A program made the position numbers and the translations under genes. Below, piece after piece: positions 29,590 to 38,618 of a stretch of 43,247 nt of DNA; position 1 is the stretch's first letter; each line of letters begins with the position of its first letter. Under the pieces are notes generated by a model that saw only the letters and a list, made by a program, of their open reading frames with translations, did no database searches and had not been told where the DNA came from. Origin of the DNA: an uncultured Candidatus Melainabacteria bacterium (GTDB lineage: Bacteria; Cyanobacteriota; Vampirovibrionia; Gastranaerophilales; Gastranaerophilaceae); the NCBI GenBank assembly GCA_949398305.1, contig CASLVD010000008.1, positions 1-43,247 of the forward strand. Direction: 5' to 3'.

Positions 29590-29745
29590 ACAATAATGTG
29601 AACTGCGACCGGTCGGGGCGAAAAGCTTAAAAATCCGAACGGAGAGGTGAAAGCCCTCAAGTTAAGGTAAAGTGATACGTAGCGCTCACAAGCGAAAGAT
29701 GCAACCGGTGCAAATAAAAGACTCCTGTCTTTTTATGGGTAAAGG
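29590..29745 (+). other. Candidate structured leader/attenuator between rpsJ and rplC
   Basis: ~220 nt non-coding gap, locally GC-rich; several small hairpins and a terminator-like aaaagac-tcct-gtcttttt. Confidence 0.4.
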
Positions 29746-29766
29746 TTGTACGGAAAGGTAAAAATT

Positions 29767-30402
29767 ATGACACTAGGTGTAATAGGAAAAAAAGTTGGAA
29801 TGACTCAAATCTTTGACGAACAAGGTTTGGCAATCCCTGTAACTGTTATCAAAGTTGACGAAACTGTTGTAACTCAGGTTAAAACAGTTGAAACTGACGG
29901 ATACAATGCTATTCAAGTCGGTACAGTAGCAGCTAAAGAAAAACACTTGACAAAAGCTCAATTAGGTCATTTCAAGAAAAATAACTTATCAAACTACAGA
30001 CATCTTCAAGAATTCAGAGTTGAAAATCCTCAAGATTACAAAGTAGGTGATAAGGTTGAACTTTCAGTATTAGAAAATGTTGAAAAAGTAGACGTAACTG
30101 GTAAATCAATAGGTAAAGGCTTCCAAGGTACAGTAAAAAGATGGAACTTCGGAAGAGGACCTATGGCTCACGGTTCTAAAAACCACAGAGAACCTGGTTC
30201 AATCGGTGCAGGTACAACTCCTTCACGTGTTATCAAAGGTAAAAGAATGGCTGGTAACATGGGTAACGAAAGAGTTACTATTACTAAATTGAAATTAGTT
30301 AAAGTTGATTCAGCTAACGGTTTAGTATTAGTTAAAGGCTCAGTACCTGGATGCGAAGGCAGATTGGTAACAATCGTACCTACAAGAACTAAATGGAACT
30401 AG
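29767..30402 (+). CDS. rplC: 50S ribosomal protein L3
   Basis: LGVIGKKVGMTQIFDEQG; KGFQGTVKRWNFGRGPMAHGSKNHREPGSIG. Confidence 0.95.
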   Translation: MTLGVIGKKVGMTQIFDEQGLAIPVTVIKVDETVVTQVKTVETDGYNAIQVGTVAAKEKHLTKAQLGHFKKNNLSNYRHLQEFRVENPQDYKVGDKVELSVLENVEKVDVTGKSIGKGFQGTVKRWNFGRGPMAHGSKNHREPGSIGAGTTPSRVIKGKRMAGNMGNERVTITKLKLVKVDSANGLVLVKGSVPGCEGRLVTIVPTRTKWN

Positions 30403-30574
30403 GATACAGAACATTATATGACCGCCGTTTGAATGTAGCGTAAGCGAAATGAACGAACAAATCTTTGATTTGACAGGCGGGAAATAAGTAAAAACAGAAA
30501 AGTAACAAAACCCGCTCTTACCATATAAAACAGGAAACTGAAAGGGGTAAGCGGAAAGCAAAAGGAAAATTAAA

Positions 30575-31201
30575 ATGTCAAAAGAAATATTAAGTACAAA
30601 TGGAGAAAAATTAGGCGAAATTACTTTAGAAAAAAGTGTTTTCGGTGTTGAACCTAATTTACACGTAATGCACTTAGCATTAAGAAGACAATTAAATAAT
30701 GCACGTCAAGGTTCAGCTTGTGCAAAAACAAGAGCTGAAGTAGCAGGCGGCGGAAGAAAACCTTGGAAACAAAAAGGTACAGGCAGAGCAAGAGCCGGTT
30801 CTCTTCGTTCACCATTGTTCGCAGGCGGCGGCGTTATCTTTGGACCAAAACCTAGAAGCTTTGCATTCAATATGCCTCAAAAAGCTAGACAATTAGCTCT
30901 TAAATCAGCATTGTCAGCTAGAGAAGCTCAATTGGTTATCGTAAAAGATTTCTCAACAATCGCTGAACCAAAAACTAAATTAATGGTTAGTGCTTTGAAA
31001 TCATTAAACGTAAACGGAAAAGTTTTAGTTGTTGCTGATACAAAAGCTGAAGAAAATAAAAATCTTGAACTTTCAGCAAGAAATATTCCAAGCGTAAAAC
31101 TTTTATTACCAACCAACTTAAATGTGAAAGATTTATTGGAAGCTGATTTTGTTGTTATGACTGAATCCGCTGTAAATGAAATTACAGAAAGGTTACAATA
31201 A
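30575..31201 (+). CDS. rplD: 50S ribosomal protein L4
   Basis: ALRRQLNNARQGSACAKTRAEVAGGGRKPWKQKGTGRARAGS. Confidence 0.95.
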   Translation: MSKEILSTNGEKLGEITLEKSVFGVEPNLHVMHLALRRQLNNARQGSACAKTRAEVAGGGRKPWKQKGTGRARAGSLRSPLFAGGGVIFGPKPRSFAFNMPQKARQLALKSALSAREAQLVIVKDFSTIAEPKTKLMVSALKSLNVNGKVLVVADTKAEENKNLELSARNIPSVKLLLPTNLNVKDLLEADFVVMTESAVNEITERLQ

Positions 31202-31497
31202 TGAGTAAAGAAACAGAAAGACTATATGACGTTATTAAAAAGTCATTAATTACAGAAAAATCAGTGGCAGCAACAGAAAATGCACAATATACTTTCGAAG
31301 TAAAAAAAGATGCAACAAAAATTGAAATTGCTAAAGCTGTAGAATTAGCTTTTCCAGGAAGAAAAGTTACAAAAGTAAGAACAGTTTATATGCCATCTCA
31401 TGAAAAAAGAATGGGATATAAATTTGGTAGAACAGATTCATCTAAAAAAGCAATCGTAACTATCGAAGGTGAACCAATCGAATTCATTAACATATAG
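31201..31497 (+). CDS. rplW: 50S ribosomal protein L23
   Basis: 98 aa; YDVIKKSLITEKSVAATENAQYTFEVKKDATKIEIAKAVE; TAATG overlap with rplD. Confidence 0.94.
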   Translation: MSKETERLYDVIKKSLITEKSVAATENAQYTFEVKKDATKIEIAKAVELAFPGRKVTKVRTVYMPSHEKRMGYKFGRTDSSKKAIVTIEGEPIEFINI

Positions 31498-31571
31498 TTA
31501 TGGATTCAAAAGGGGCGTAAGGCATATGTCCCTAATGAAAAAGTACAAAGCCAATAGTAGGAGAAAATAAA

Positions 31572-32399
31572 ATGGCAAACAGAAAAATTAATCCGACCAC
31601 TCCGGGACAAAGAGGAATGACAAGAAGTGATTATCAAGAAATCACAACTTCTACTCCTGAAAAATCTTTATTAAGATCATTGAAAAAAACAGCAGGAAGA
31701 AATAATACAGGTAGAATTACATGTCGTCACAAAGGCGGCGGTGTAAAAAGATCATACCGTGTAATTGATTTCAAAAGAGATAAATTTGGTGTACCTGCAA
31801 CAGTTAAAACTATTGAGTACGATCCGAACAGAAACGTAAGAATTTCACTATGTTTCTACGCTGACGGTGAAAAAAGATATATCTTAACTCCGGAAGGTTT
31901 AAATGTAGGTGATGTTATCGTTTCAGGTCCGGAAGCACCTGTTCAAACCGGTAATGCTTTACCGCTTGAATTAATTCCGCTAGGTTCAATCGTTCACAAC
32001 GTTGAATTAACCCCTGGTAAAGGCGGCGTTATGGTTAGATCAGCAGGTAACTCAGCACAAGTTATGGCTAAAGAAGGTAACTATGTAACAATTAAACTTC
32101 CTTCAGGCGAAATGAGAATGGTAAGAAAAGAATGTATGGCTACCATCGGTACATTAGGTAACTCAGAATTCAAAAACTTATCAATCGGTAAAGCCGGTAG
32201 AAAACGTTACATGGGCATCAGACCAACAGTACGTGGTGTAACAATGAACCCTTGCGATCACCCTCACGGTGGTGGTGAAGGTAAAACAGGTCCTGGCGGA
32301 CACCCTAAAACACCTTGGGGTAAACCGGCACTTGGTTACAAAACCCGAAAAAAAGGTAAAGCTTCTGATAAGTTAATCGTTAGAAGACGCAAAAAATAG
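31572..32399 (+). CDS. rplB: 50S ribosomal protein L2
   Basis: [64 protein letters not shown]. Confidence 0.96.
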   Translation: MANRKINPTTPGQRGMTRSDYQEITTSTPEKSLLRSLKKTAGRNNTGRITCRHKGGGVKRSYRVIDFKRDKFGVPATVKTIEYDPNRNVRISLCFYADGEKRYILTPEGLNVGDVIVSGPEAPVQTGNALPLELIPLGSIVHNVELTPGKGGVMVRSAGNSAQVMAKEGNYVTIKLPSGEMRMVRKECMATIGTLGNSEFKNLSIGKAGRKRYMGIRPTVRGVTMNPCDHPHGGGEGKTGPGGHPKTPWGKPALGYKTRKKGKASDKLIVRRRKK

Positions 32400-32416
32400 C
32401 AAATAATAAAATTTAG

Positions 32417-32449
32417 GGGCTTTTATGCCAATATATAAAAGCCCTTTTT
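32417..32449 (+). terminator. Rho-independent terminator-like hairpin between rplB and rpsS
   Basis: gggcttttat-gccaatat-ataaaagccc followed by TTTTT. Confidence 0.7.
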
Positions 32450-32482
32450 AAAAACAAACAACAAACTAAAAAGGAGAAATAA

Positions 32483-32761
32483 ATGGCACGTTCATTAAAA
32501 AAAGGTGCATATGTAGAAGAAGCTCTACAAAAGAAAATTGACAAAATGAATGCTAACTCTGACAAAAAAGTTATCAAAACTTGGTCAAGAGCATCAATGA
32601 TTGTACCTGATATGTTAGGTCATACAATTGCTGTTCACAACGGTAAAACTCACGTACCGGTTTATGTAACAGAACAAATGGTAGGCCATAAATTAGGCGA
32701 ATTTGCTCCGACAAGACTTTTCAAAGGTCACGCCGGCGCAGATAAAGCAAAAAGAGGTTAG
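32483..32761 (+). CDS. rpsS: 30S ribosomal protein S19
   Basis: [19 protein letters not shown]...[46 protein letters not shown]. Confidence 0.96.
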   Translation: MARSLKKGAYVEEALQKKIDKMNANSDKKVIKTWSRASMIVPDMLGHTIAVHNGKTHVPVYVTEQMVGHKLGEFAPTRLFKGHAGADKAKRG

Positions 32762-32807
32762 TACAAATAATCCAAAGTGATATTTATATTAAATAAAGGA
32801 TAAAAAA

Positions 32808-33146
32808 ATGGAAGCAAAAGCAAAACAAACAGACATAAAAATGACAGCAAGAAAACTTCGCAGAGTAATCAACGAAGTAAGAGGAAAAGCTGTTGTTGAA
32901 GCTCAAGATATGTTACGTTTTATGCCATATTTTGCGGCAAGAGTGGTTGAAAAGAACTTAAAAGCTGCAATTGCAAATGCTCGTGAACAATATGGTGTAG
33001 CTCCTGAATCATTAAAGATTTCTCAAATCTTTGCTGACGAAAGTGTTACTTATAAACGTGCAAGAACAAGAGCTCAAGGTCGTATGTATTCAAGAATGAA
33101 ACGTACATCACACCTTACATTAGTAGTTAGTGATACAACAAAATAG
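32808..33146 (+). CDS. rplV: 50S ribosomal protein L22
   Basis: DIKMTARKLRRVINEVRGKAVVEAQDMLRF; RARGRMYSRMKRTSHLTLVV-type C-terminus. Confidence 0.94.
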   Translation: MEAKAKQTDIKMTARKLRRVINEVRGKAVVEAQDMLRFMPYFAARVVEKNLKAAIANAREQYGVAPESLKISQIFADESVTYKRARTRAQGRMYSRMKRTSHLTLVVSDTTK

Positions 33147-33158
33147 GAAAGTAATAAA

Positions 33159-33896
33159 ATGGGACAAAAAACACATCCAACCGGATTTAGAGTAGGTATA
33201 ATTCAACCTTGGGTAAGCACTTGGTTTGCTAAGGTAAAAGACTACGCAGCATTCGTAGCAGAAGATGCTAAAATCAGAAAATTCGTTAAGAAAAAACTAT
33301 ATGCAGCTGGTGTTTCAAGAATTTTGATTGCCAGAAAAGCACAAAATACAACAATCACAGTTGTAACAGCAAAACCTGGTATAGTTGTTGGCCGTGGCGG
33401 ACAAGGTATTGATGAACTTCGTCAAGAAGTTACAAAATACATTGGTAAACCTGTTATTATCAACGTTGTAGAAGTTGCAAGAATTGATGCTGATGCTCAA
33501 TTAGTTGCAGAATCTATAGCACAACAACTTGAAAAACGTATTGCATTCCGCCGTGCTATGAAACAAGCAATGCAAAGAACAATGCGTTCAGGCGTTCAAG
33601 GTATCAAAGTTATGGTATCAGGACGTTTGGGTGGTGCTGAAATCGCACGTTCAGAGTGGGCAAAAGAAGGAAGAATCCCTCTTCAAACACTTAGAGCAGA
33701 CGTTGATTACGGTTTCGCAGAAGCTGATACAATCATGGGTAAAATCGGTGTTAAAGTTTGGATTTTCAAAGGCAACTTAATGCCTGGCGAAATGGCAGAC
33801 CAAAACATCAAATTAAAAAGCGGTAAAGACAATGCTGACAAAGGCGGCAGACGTCCAAGACGCAGCAGAAATGTTGAATCAGCACCGCAAAGCTAG
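33159..33896 (+). CDS. rpsC: 30S ribosomal protein S3
   Basis: [52 protein letters not shown]. Confidence 0.96.
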   Translation: MGQKTHPTGFRVGIIQPWVSTWFAKVKDYAAFVAEDAKIRKFVKKKLYAAGVSRILIARKAQNTTITVVTAKPGIVVGRGGQGIDELRQEVTKYIGKPVIINVVEVARIDADAQLVAESIAQQLEKRIAFRRAMKQAMQRTMRSGVQGIKVMVSGRLGGAEIARSEWAKEGRIPLQTLRADVDYGFAEADTIMGKIGVKVWIFKGNLMPGEMADQNIKLKSGKDNADKGGRRPRRSRNVESAPQS

Positions 33897-33928
33897 TTAA
33901 AGGTATAAAATAATAGGAGCAAAATATA

Positions 33929-34348
33929 ATGTTACAGCCTAAAAAGACTAAATACCGCAAAATGATGAAAGGCAGAATGAAAGGTACTGAAACAAGAGGT
34001 ACAAAACTTGAATTCGGTCAATACGCTCTACAAGCAGTAGAGCCGGGTTGGATTACCAGCCGTCAAATCGAGGCTGCACGTCGTGCAATGACTCGTGAAA
34101 TCAAACGTGGCGGTAACGTTTGGATTAAAATATTCCCGGATAAACCGATTACTGCAAAACCGGCTGAAACTCGTATGGGTTCCGGTAAAGGTAACGTTGA
34201 ATACTGGGTTGCAGTTGTTAAACCAAACAGATTATTGTTTGAATTAGATTACTTCGATAGAAATACTGCAGTTCACGCTTTAGAACTAGCAGCACAAAAA
34301 TTACCTATCAAAGTTAAAATCGTTGAACAACCAAGAGAACAAGCATAG
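33929..34348 (+). CDS. rplP: 50S ribosomal protein L16
   Basis: [48 protein letters not shown]. Confidence 0.95.
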   Translation: MLQPKKTKYRKMMKGRMKGTETRGTKLEFGQYALQAVEPGWITSRQIEAARRAMTREIKRGGNVWIKIFPDKPITAKPAETRMGSGKGNVEYWVAVVKPNRLLFELDYFDRNTAVHALELAAQKLPIKVKIVEQPREQA

Positions 34349-34425
34349 TATATAACCCTTGTCTTAACAAGAAGTTAATTCTTCAGGTCGGATAAGATAA
34401 GGAACAATATAAAGGAAAATAAAAA

Positions 34426-34683
34426 ATGAAATTAAGTGAAATGCGTGAAAAATCAGCTGATGAGTTACAAAATGCTATCGTAGATTGGAAAAAACAACTA
34501 CTTGAAGCAAGATTGCAATTATCAACTCATAAATTAGAAAATACAGCAAGTATTTCTAAAACTAAAAAACTCATCGCTCAAGCAAAAACAGTAATAACAG
34601 AAAAAGCGGCTTGCGAGCAGAGTGCAGAAGCGGTAGCGTGCACGACTAATGCGAGCAACCAAGCGGAGGTACAAAATGCCTAA
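34426..34683 (+). CDS. rpmC: 50S ribosomal protein L29 with C-terminal extension
   Basis: 85 aa; [43 protein letters not shown]; extended tail [26 protein letters not shown]. Confidence 0.88.
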   Translation: MKLSEMREKSADELQNAIVDWKKQLLEARLQLSTHKLENTASISKTKKLIAQAKTVITEKAACEQSAEAVACTTNASNQAEVQNA

Positions 34684-34921
34684 AAAAGAAAAACAAGGAA
34701 TGGTAGTTAGTAACAAAATGGATAAAACAGTAGTTGTAAAAGTTGCTGATTATGAACCACATCCAAAATACAAAAAGATTATCGAATCTAATAAACACTA
34801 TAAAGCACACGACTCTGAAAACGTTTGTAACGAAGGCGATATCGTAAGAATCGTTGAAAACAGACCAATCTCTGGCAGCAAACGCTGGGTTGTAGCTGAA
34901 GTAGTTGAAAAAGCAAGATAG
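34676..34921 (+). CDS. rpsQ: 30S ribosomal protein S17
   Basis: [49 protein letters not shown] gcggaggtac lies inside rpmC. Confidence 0.94.
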   Translation: MPKKEKQGMVVSNKMDKTVVVKVADYEPHPKYKKIIESNKHYKAHDSENVCNEGDIVRIVENRPISGSKRWVVAEVVEKAR

Positions 34922-35004
34922 CGGATTTTGGCAAGAACGGAACGTAGCGAGTTCGCCCTAGCGAGAGCTGCGTTGAGCCGGTCGAGCTGCCAATAATCCA
35001 AGAT
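34921..35004 (+). repeat. GC-rich ~84-bp repeat, copy 1 (rpsQ-rplN gap)
   Basis: gcggattttggcaagaacggaacgtagcgagttcgccctagcgagagctgcgttgagccggtcgagctgccaataatccaagat; matches copy 2 at 78 of 84 positions by eye. Confidence 0.9.
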
Positions 35005-35072
35005 GAAAATGCAACATTACCACTGAGTAATGAGAGGCAAAAGTAGTAGATTAATACTAAAAGGAAAGAAAA

Positions 35073-35441
35073 ATGATACAACAAGAAACAAGACTAGAAG
35101 TAGCAGATAACACAGGTGCTAAACAATTGTTATGTATCCGTGTTATGGGAAGCTCAAATAAAAAATTTGCAGCAGTAGGCGATGAAATCGTAGCTTCTGT
35201 AAAAGATGCGACTCCAAATATGGCTGTGAAAAAAGGTGAAGTTGTTCGTGCAGTTGTAGTAAGAACTAAAGCAGATATCAAACGTAATGACGGTTCAGTT
35301 ATCAGATTTGATGAAAATGCTGCAGTTATTATTAACAAAGACGGCAACCCAAGAGGTACTCGTGTTTTCGGACCTGTTGCTCGTGAATTAAGAGACAAAG
35401 GTTATATGAAAATAGTTTCTCTTGCACCGGAAGTTATCTAA
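35073..35441 (+). CDS. rplN: 50S ribosomal protein L14
   Basis: [49 protein letters not shown]. Confidence 0.95.
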   Translation: MIQQETRLEVADNTGAKQLLCIRVMGSSNKKFAAVGDEIVASVKDATPNMAVKKGEVVRAVVVRTKADIKRNDGSVIRFDENAAVIINKDGNPRGTRVFGPVARELRDKGYMKIVSLAPEVI

Positions 35442-35517
35442 TATACAAATACATGTAATAGACTTTATAATGTTGTTTATGAAGTCAGTCCATGAAAGAT
35501 AAAACCAGGAGAAAAAA

Positions 35518-35856
35518 ATGACAAACAAAGATAAAAAAAGCTTACATGTAAAAACAAGCGACAGAGTCGTTGTTATTGCAGGTAAAGACAAAGGTAAAAT
35601 CGGTAATGTAAAAAAAGTTGACCTTGAAAAAGGAAGAGTAATTGTAGAAGGCGCTAATATGGTGACTAAAGCTCAAAAACCTCAACCTGCAGCAGGTATT
35701 CAAGGCGGACTAATCAAACTTGAAGCTCCAATTGATTCTTCAAATGTTATGATAGTATGCCCGGCTTGCGAAAAGGCAACAAGAGTAGAAATGAAAGTTA
35801 TCGATGGTAAAAAAGTTCGCGTTTGTAAAAAATGCGGTGAACAACTAGATGCTTAA
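35518..35856 (+). CDS. rplX: 50S ribosomal protein L24
   Basis: VKTSDRVVVIAGKDKGKIGNVKKVDLEKGRVIVEGANMVTKAQKP; C-terminal CPAC...CKKC pair. Confidence 0.94.
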   Translation: MTNKDKKSLHVKTSDRVVVIAGKDKGKIGNVKKVDLEKGRVIVEGANMVTKAQKPQPAAGIQGGLIKLEAPIDSSNVMIVCPACEKATRVEMKVIDGKKVRVCKKCGEQLDA

Positions 35857-35903
35857 TGTGTAAGTGATTACGACATTAATACCAATAGTAAAGGAAAAGA
35901 AAA

Positions 35904-36461
35904 ATGACAGTAACAAAAAATTTAAAAGCAAAATATCAAGAAGATGTAGTTCCGGCTATGAAAGAAAAGTTCGGCTACAAAAATGATCACCAAGTTCCAA
36001 AACTAGTTAAAATTGTTTTGAATATGGGTGTAGGTGAAGCTTCTCACAACTCAAAAATTGCAGAAGCAATTGAAGCTCAGTTAACAAAAATTGCCGGTCA
36101 AAAAGCAGTAGTTACAAAAGCTAAAAAATCAATCGCTTCATACAAATTGAGAGAAGGTATGCCGGTTGGAGCAATGGCAACATTGCGTGGCGAAAGAATG
36201 TATGATTTCTTACAAAAACTAATTTGTGTTGTACTTCCAAGAATTCGTGACTTCCGCGGTATCAGTGCAAAAAGTTTTGACGGTCGAGGAAACTATACAT
36301 TGGGCTTGAAAGAACAAGCTCTATTCCCTGAAATCACTTATGAAGAAGTAGATTTAGTTAAGGGTATGAACGTTTCAGTTATCACAACTGCTGAAACAGA
36401 TGATGAGGCAAGAGAATTGTTAAGACTTCTCGGAATGCCTTTCAAAGGTTTAAACAAGTAA
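35904..36461 (+). CDS. rplE: 50S ribosomal protein L5
   Basis: [59 protein letters not shown]. Confidence 0.96.
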   Translation: MTVTKNLKAKYQEDVVPAMKEKFGYKNDHQVPKLVKIVLNMGVGEASHNSKIAEAIEAQLTKIAGQKAVVTKAKKSIASYKLREGMPVGAMATLRGERMYDFLQKLICVVLPRIRDFRGISAKSFDGRGNYTLGLKEQALFPEITYEEVDLVKGMNVSVITTAETDDEARELLRLLGMPFKGLNK

Positions 36462-36522
36462 CACGAAACATAATTATCAGGTATTCGTCTGTATAATTAT
36501 TAAGTAGAAAAAGGAGAAATTC

Positions 36523-36729
36523 ATGGCTAAGAAAGCGATGATTAACAAAGAACTTAAACGCCAAAAACTTGCTGCTGCCGGAAAATACCCAACAGTAAGA
36601 CTTCACAACAGATGTTCAATTTGTGGAAGACCACACGGATTTCATAGAGATTTCGGTTTGTGCAGAATTTGTTTAAGAAAAATGGCTCACCAAGGTTTAT
36701 TACCTGGTGTAACAAAAGCAAGCTGGTAG
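36523..36729 (+). CDS. rpsN: 30S ribosomal protein S14, zinc-binding type
   Basis: 68 aa; [43 protein letters not shown]. Confidence 0.95.
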   Translation: MAKKAMINKELKRQKLAAAGKYPTVRLHNRCSICGRPHGFHRDFGLCRICLRKMAHQGLLPGVTKASW

Positions 36730-36760
36730 TTTGTTTATTGCCATAAATCTAAGTTAATAA

Positions 36761-36787
36761 AAAAAGCGGTCATAATGACCGCTTTTT
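36761..36787 (+). terminator. Rho-independent terminator between rpsN and rpsH
   Basis: aaaaagcggtcat/aatgaccgctttttt. Confidence 0.85.
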
Positions 36788-36844
36788 TGTTACATATCTT
36801 AAGTTAGCTATTGTAAATATTGGTGTTTGTTATAAAATAATTGT

Positions 36845-36955
36845 ATACAGTTCCAGACTGCCAGGATACGCCAAAAAGGGTAATTCCTAAATAAAGGCAA
36901 GATTAGCTTGGTAAGTGGTGTAATAGTAAATAAGGATACTGCCTATAACTGTGGG
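36845..36955 (+). other. Candidate structured leader upstream of rpsH
   Basis: Non-coding ~110 nt closed by acagtt/aactgt, with internal ggata-type repeats, after a terminator and before the rpsH RBS. Confidence 0.35.
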
Positions 36956-36974
36956 TAAGTCCGGAGGAATTAAA

Positions 36975-37373
36975 ATGTCAATGTCAGATCCTATAGCAGA
37001 TATGCTAACCAGAATCAGAAACGCTAACATGGTTTCACATCAAACTGTTGATGTACCTGCTTCAAAATTGAAAGTTGAATTAGCAAGAGTATTGAAAGAA
37101 GAAGGTTTCATCGCAGGATACGAAGTTAAAGAAGCTGGTAAATTCAAAGTTATCTCTATTACTTTGAAATACGAAGCTAATGGCAAACCTGTTATCACAA
37201 AATTAGAAAGAATTTCTAAACCAGGTTTAAGAAGCTACTCAAAATCTAAAAACTTACAAAAAGTTTTAGGTGGTATGGGTGTTGCTATCGTTTCAACTCC
37301 AAAAGGATTGTTAACAGATAGAAAAGCAAGAAAAGAAAACGTTGGCGGCGAAGTTCTTTGCTACGTATACTAA
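36975..37373 (+). CDS. rpsH: 30S ribosomal protein S8
   Basis: [49 protein letters not shown] ccggagg; the track ORF starts upstream at 36951. Confidence 0.95.
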   Translation: MSMSDPIADMLTRIRNANMVSHQTVDVPASKLKVELARVLKEEGFIAGYEVKEAGKFKVISITLKYEANGKPVITKLERISKPGLRSYSKSKNLQKVLGGMGVAIVSTPKGLLTDRKARKENVGGEVLCYVY

Positions 37374-37390
37374 TTGCGTATGCCGATGTG

Positions 37391-37474
37391 GCGGATTTTG
37401 GCAAGAACGGAACGTAGCGAGTTCGCGTAGGCGAGAGCTGCGATGAGCCGGTCGAGCAGCCAATAATCCAAGAT
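37391..37474 (+). repeat. GC-rich ~84-bp repeat, copy 2 (rpsH-rplF gap)
   Basis: gcggattttggcaagaacggaacgtagcgagttcgcgtaggcgagagctgcgatgagccggtcgagcagccaataatccaagat. Confidence 0.9.
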
Positions 37475-37560
37475 AGTACCGGTGTTAAGCCGGCAAAACT
37501 TCAAACATAATTGGTAGAAAAGTTTGAAAGTAAGTAGATATACCAAAAGGAGAAATTAAA

Positions 37561-38100
37561 ATGTCAAGAATTGGTAAAAAACCGATAGAAATTCCTCAAG
37601 GTGTTGAGGTTAAAATTGAAGGACAAGTTGTTACAGCTAAAGGACCTTTAGGTACTGAAGTTGTTGATGTTCGTCCTGAAATCGCAGTTAAAATTGAAGA
37701 TAACCATGTTATCTTATCAAAAGTAGGTACATCTCGTGAAACAGATGCACTTTACGGCTTGTCAAGAACTTTAGTTGCGAATGCTGTAACAGGTGTAAAA
37801 GAAGGCTTTGTTAAAAAGCTTGAAATCAACGGTGTAGGTTACAGAGCACAAATGCAAGGTACAACTTTGAATATGGCTTTGGGTTATTCTCACCCTGTTG
37901 ATATTGTACCGCCTGAAGGTATTACAATTTCTGTTGAAGCTAACACAAAAATCACTGTAAAAGGTTCTAACAAACAAAAAGTTGGTGATGTTGCAGCTTT
38001 AATCAGATCAAAACGTAAACCTGAAGTATACAAAGGTAAAGGTGTTAAATACGAAGGCGAATACATCAGACGTAAAGCTGGTAAAGCCGGTAAAAAATAG
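37561..38100 (+). CDS. rplF: 50S ribosomal protein L6
   Basis: MSRIGKKPIEIPQGVEVKIEGQVVTAKGPLG; GVGYRAQMQGTTLNMALGYSHPV. Confidence 0.95.
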   Translation: MSRIGKKPIEIPQGVEVKIEGQVVTAKGPLGTEVVDVRPEIAVKIEDNHVILSKVGTSRETDALYGLSRTLVANAVTGVKEGFVKKLEINGVGYRAQMQGTTLNMALGYSHPVDIVPPEGITISVEANTKITVKGSNKQKVGDVAALIRSKRKPEVYKGKGVKYEGEYIRRKAGKAGKK

Positions 38101-38197
38101 AGCCGCGTAAATCGATAGAATAATTTAACTAAAGCCCGTATGAACCCTTGGTTAGGTTTTATCAAGAAGGTTCGGGTTAAACGAAAGGAAAATAAAA

Positions 38198-38566
38198 ATG
38201 ATTAAACAACAAGCAAGAAAACCATTAGTTCAAAAAAGACACAGATCAATCAGAGTTAAACTTTCAGGAACTGCTGAGTTCCCAAGATTAGCTGTATACA
38301 GAAGTACAAAACACATTTATGCTCAATTGATTGACGATGTAAACCATGTAACATTGGCTGCTGCATCATCTAACGATAAAGAGTTAAAAGAAAAATTAGC
38401 TCACGGCGGTAACATTGCTGCTGCAAAAGTTGTTGGTGAAGCAATCGCTCAAAAAGCTAAAAAAGCTGGTATTGAATGTGTTGTATTTGACCGCGGCGGA
38501 TTTTTATACCACGGTCGTGTTGCAGCATTAGCTGATGCAGCTAGAGAAGCTGGTTTGATGTTCTAA
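38198..38566 (+). CDS. rplR: 50S ribosomal protein L18
   Basis: [61 protein letters not shown]. Confidence 0.95.
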   Translation: MIKQQARKPLVQKRHRSIRVKLSGTAEFPRLAVYRSTKHIYAQLIDDVNHVTLAAASSNDKELKEKLAHGGNIAAAKVVGEAIAQKAKKAGIECVVFDRGGFLYHGRVAALADAAREAGLMF

Positions 38567-38580
38567 TTTGAACAGGTAGG

Positions 38581-38618
38581 AAAAAAGAACCGAAAACAAA
38601 ATGTTTTCGGTTCTTTTT
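38581..38618. terminator. Bidirectional terminator between rplR and convergent trmFO
   Basis: aaaaaagaaccgaaaac-aaaat-gttttcggttctttttt, near-perfect 17-bp stem. Confidence 0.92.

Noticed and set aside
29547-29766. tRNA, rRNA spacer or known riboswitch in the rpsJ-rplC gap
   Set aside because: No cloverleaf, T-loop or recognised riboswitch consensus found; kept only as a generic structured region.
34788-35084. Minus-strand ORFs 34788..35084, 34798..35001, 35057..35398, 37890..38165
   Set aside because: Antisense to ribosomal-protein genes or the GC-rich repeat; artefacts of codon bias.
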